Shown piece by piece: positions 61,812-64,000 of a stretch of DNA of 64,000 nt. Origin of the DNA: Aureibacter tunicatorum (GTDB taxonomy: Bacteria; Bacteroidota; Bacteroidia; Cytophagales; Cyclobacteriaceae). The notes under the pieces were generated by a model. The model saw only the letters and a list, made by a program, of their open reading frames with translations, had not been told where the DNA came from and searched no databases. Numbering within the stretch: the first letter of the stretch is position 1; each line of letters begins with the position of its first letter. Made by a program: the position numbers and the translations under genes. The stretch is from assembly GCF_036492635.1 (NCBI RefSeq), contig NZ_AP025306.1, positions 1 to 64,000 on the forward strand, written 5' to 3'.

Positions 61812-63080
61812 TTAATTACGATTGCGTCTTTTGGCATGCGAATGCATTTTTTCGTTTTGACGAACTTCAAGAAGTTCTGTATCTGATAGATCGTCTTCTG
61901 TTATGAATTGAAAACTTGGGCCTGCGACATAGCCGGGATTATTTGGATCAGGCAGTGACAATAACTTGAGGCCATATAATCTGATTGAATACATAAGTCC
62001 CATGGCGTTGCTCAGTTGGTTTGGTGCGCCATTGAATGTGATGTGCAGGCAGTTTAAAAGATTAGTGTAGTAATAATTAAAAAGATTGCTGTTAGCATAT
62101 GCTAATGAATTCTTTGGGTAGCCTTCCATTTTGGGATTGGCATACATGTTGGCAACTTTGCCATTGAATGGAATTGGAGGACCTGCGTATGCGTATCCCG
62201 TAGGAGCATCTTTGTCTGCAATCAGTTTGTAGCCTTTGACGATTTCTTGGAACCTGTAGTAATGAGCAGGTTCCGGGTTGATACTGGGTTGATTGTCCTC
62301 TGCCTTGATGAATGGATCAGTGGATGTTCCTTCACCTTGATCTATAATGACATCAATGGCGCGAAGGGCGGAATCCAAATCAGTGATTGCGAATAATTCA
62401 TTCGCGGAAAACCATTTAGGATTGACTACTTGATGAGCTTTATCGCCACAAAATACTTTTCCCTTAGTAATATGATTCATGATAATGAGTCCTTTTTTTA
62501 TCAAATCATAAAACTCTCCAATGGTAAGACTGTCTTTTTGTATCAATTCATTTAACTGTGATAGCGTATCATCGATAAAGCTGGTTTTCACACCTTTTTT
62601 TGACAGTTCCGTTTTGATAATGATAGGATCCTCAGGTTCTTCTATCACCATAAATACTTTTTCCAGCAATTCTTTCGAGAATTTTTCCAAAGGAACTATT
62701 AATCCTTCAGCCACAGTTCCCGGAAGTGGGCCAGGATATTCGGGGACAAAATCTTTTTTATTCAAGACAGGATGCCCGCCGATGGCATTTAGTAGGTTGC
62801 TGGCAATAGTCAAATGAAGCATTTCTTCAACAACGACTGATTCGATGAGCTTCGAAATCACATCATTTTGTGTATTGAATAATGTAAACTGTGCAGTTAA
62901 GTAAGGGGGGATGGTAGCATGTTCCAGCTCTATAGCGTTTTGAAGACTATGGCGAAGGAGGTGTATGATTTTTTGTTGAAGGTTTTTATCAGTTGCAAGA
63001 TTCCCAAGGTCCATTCCTTTTTTGTCCAATGAAATAGCCTCAAGAAGTTTTATGTTGTTGAATTTTATATTTGAGCTCAT
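61812..63080 (-). CDS. Ferritin-like VioB-domain protein (iminophenyl-pyruvate dimer synthase-like)
   Basis: The 422-residue product has the diiron-type helices 'HSLQNAIELEHATIPPYLTAQFTL' (Glu in LEHA) and 'VVVEEMLHLTIASNLLNAIGGHPVL' (ExxH), the signature of the ferritin-like domain that also occurs in VioB. The violacein and staurosporine-type VioB proteins couple two indole-pyruvate imines, but many Pfam-family relatives have unknown jobs. It lies 23 bp upstream of eboA, so it is probably part of the same transcript. Confidence 0.82.
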   Translation of the reverse strand: MSSNIKFNNIKLLEAISLDKKGMDLGNLATDKNLQQKIIHLLRHSLQNAIELEHATIPPYLTAQFTLFNTQNDVISKLIESVVVEEMLHLTIASNLLNAIGGHPVLNKKDFVPEYPGPLPGTVAEGLIVPLEKFSKELLEKVFMVIEEPEDPIIIKTELSKKGVKTSFIDDTLSQLNELIQKDSLTIGEFYDLIKKGLIIMNHITKGKVFCGDKAHQVVNPKWFSANELFAITDLDSALRAIDVIIDQGEGTSTDPFIKAEDNQPSINPEPAHYYRFQEIVKGYKLIADKDAPTGYAYAGPPIPFNGKVANMYANPKMEGYPKNSLAYANSNLFNYYYTNLLNCLHITFNGAPNQLSNAMGLMYSIRLYGLKLLSLPDPNNPGYVAGPSFQFITEDDLSDTELLEVRQNEKMHSHAKRRNRN

Positions 63081-63108
63081 GGTGATTCAGTTTTGTGGCA
63101 AAGGAATT

Positions 63109-64000
63109 TTAAGCCTTATCTTTTAGTTTTTCTAAGATGGCGTCGAGATAGTTTAAAATCATTTGAGATTTATCTCTGGACAGGTCTCTGGTTGCTGGCA
63201 TGTAGTTAGGATCTGTTTTCTCTTTGGAGAACACAAACTTCAATATTTCCGCATTTTTGTCGACTACTTGTTGGCTTGCCAAATTGAATATGCCTTTGGA
63301 CATCAATGGATATAGATTGGCGTACTGTTGCATTATGGGTTGCAAGTCAGCCCAAGTAGGTTTTGCGATAGTTTTTTTATCCAGTTTAGTGTAAATATGT
63401 ATGCTTAGAAAGTTATTAGGATTGCATTGCGAGAACATTTGTCCTTCCAAAGCATATGAGATAGCATATAATTGTCCATCAATATAAATTCGTGGATCGC
63501 CTGGGTTAAAGGCTTGCATCTCAAGGTTAGCCTCTCCTTCGGAGTTCGTCTGGATACTGTTTGGAAAAGAGATGGCTTGAGTAGGTATGCCAAGCTCCGG
63601 TTCATTGCCTCCGCCACCGAGTATATTTGTCGTGTCGAGTTGAAAATTGACGGCTTTGTTCGCTAGCCTATTGCCTAGGCGAGTGGCAAAAAGTTTTGAA
63701 GAGTATTTCTCATCATCATTCATTCGAAATACGAAATTGTCAGCAAACACATAATCGATTTGCTCTTGGAAGACAGGAGAAATAGTAGACTCGAGGTCAA
63801 ATACATTTCTTTGACTAGCATGGTAGGAGACAATCTCCAAAGGATTATCTGCGACTAGTTTGCATTCTTGTTCTGATAGGTTGAAGGTTGAAACTCCAGC
63901 ATCTACTTCGTACCATTCTTTGGCTTTGTAATCGATTTTTCCTAAAAAGGTGTAGTTCGGGTTCTTGCTTGTGCCTGAGTTTACTGCTAATGCCAAGTTT
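63109..64000 (-). CDS. Unrecognised protein next to the VioB-like gene, cut by the window end
   Basis: The frame stays open to the right edge, so the TTG at 63996 is not necessarily the start. The visible ~297 residues include 'LVADNPLEIVSYHASQRNVFDLESTISPVFQEQIDYVFADNFVFRMNDDEKYSSKLFATRLGNRL' and 'GDPRIYIDGQLYAISYALEGQMFSQCNPNNFLSIHIY', a mixed beta-rich protein with no export signal seen. It ends 28 bp before the VioB-like gene and is likely in the same operon. Family not recognised. Confidence 0.7.
   Translation of the reverse strand, partial: NLALAVNSGTSKNPNYTFLGKIDYKAKEWYEVDAGVSTFNLSEQECKLVADNPLEIVSYHASQRNVFDLESTISPVFQEQIDYVFADNFVFRMNDDEKYSSKLFATRLGNRLANKAVNFQLDTTNILGGGGNEPELGIPTQAISFPNSIQTNSEGEANLEMQAFNPGDPRIYIDGQLYAISYALEGQMFSQCNPNNFLSIHIYTKLDKKTIAKPTWADLQPIMQQYANLYPLMSKGIFNLASQQVVDKNAEILKFVFSKEKTDPNYMPATRDLSRDKSQMILNYLDAILEKLKDKA

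Noticed and set aside
1-64000. tRNA, rRNA or riboswitch genes
   Set aside because: No cloverleaf with TTCGA-type T-loops or known riboswitch core was found by eye. This is not a substitute for a covariance search.

Overview
The window looks like chromosomal DNA of a Bacteroidota member, most likely a marine Cytophagales-type bacterium (the genus cannot be read from the sequence). The signs are low GC, almost no Shine-Dalgarno sequences, AT-rich leaders, TAnnTTTG-like promoter elements, sulfatases with AraC regulators, DUF4349/DUF2490/TonB-C proteins, a BspA-type leucine-rich-repeat lipoprotein and many GNAT proteins. No rRNA or tRNA gene was recognised.

Left edge (1-4100): after a CDS cut by the window edge and a strong hairpin terminator, the minus strand carries 14 copies of a 174-bp unit. 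Each unit encodes the same 40-residue peptide with a double-glycine leader and a short GxxxG-containing hydrophobic core. Two divergent relatives lie at the promoter end, followed by seven ~100-bp non-coding repeats. No transporter or immunity gene for the peptides is visible, so the rest of the system, if it exists, lies outside. This is the most striking object in the window.

4.1-15 kb is a housekeeping/accessory mix: DUF2071, a cytochrome-domain protein, a divergent HxlR/DJ-1 pair with a palindromic operator candidate, an e(P4)-type acid phosphatase, a frameshifted beta-lactamase-like gene, an isochorismatase-fold hydrolase, small lipoproteins (one frameshifted) and a DUF2490 protein. 15-19.1 kb is a compact respiratory operon (cytochrome b, Rieske protein, octahaem c/TPR protein).

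19.3-30.1 kb is a sulfatase island: a frameshifted Cys-type sulfatase, an intact Ser-type sulfatase, three AraC regulators, an AttH/CrtC-like protein, a radical-SAM sulfatase maturase and a 240-bp remnant of a second maturase copy. 30.2-41.9 kb holds a large unknown protein, a 5'-truncated outer-membrane-like gene, two more AraC regulators, a PEBP protein, a DinB-like protein, a DUF4349 lipoprotein, a methyltransferase, a HAD phosphatase, a serine hydrolase and a GNAT. 42.1-49.7 kb holds the LRR lipoprotein, an apparent transposase remnant, a GNAT/hydrolase/macro-domain run, three TonB-C proteins (two with near-identical N-termini) and an amino-acid permease.

49.7-54.1 kb is a pair of large unrecognised genes. 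From 55.3 kb to the right edge the minus strand holds a complete ebo operon (eboA to eboF), preceded by a VioB-like ferritin-fold gene and a further CDS cut by the window end. This looks like a small-molecule biosynthesis or export cluster. Several genes carry single frameshifts (10.6, 13.6 and 19.9 kb); these may be real decay or sequencing errors.
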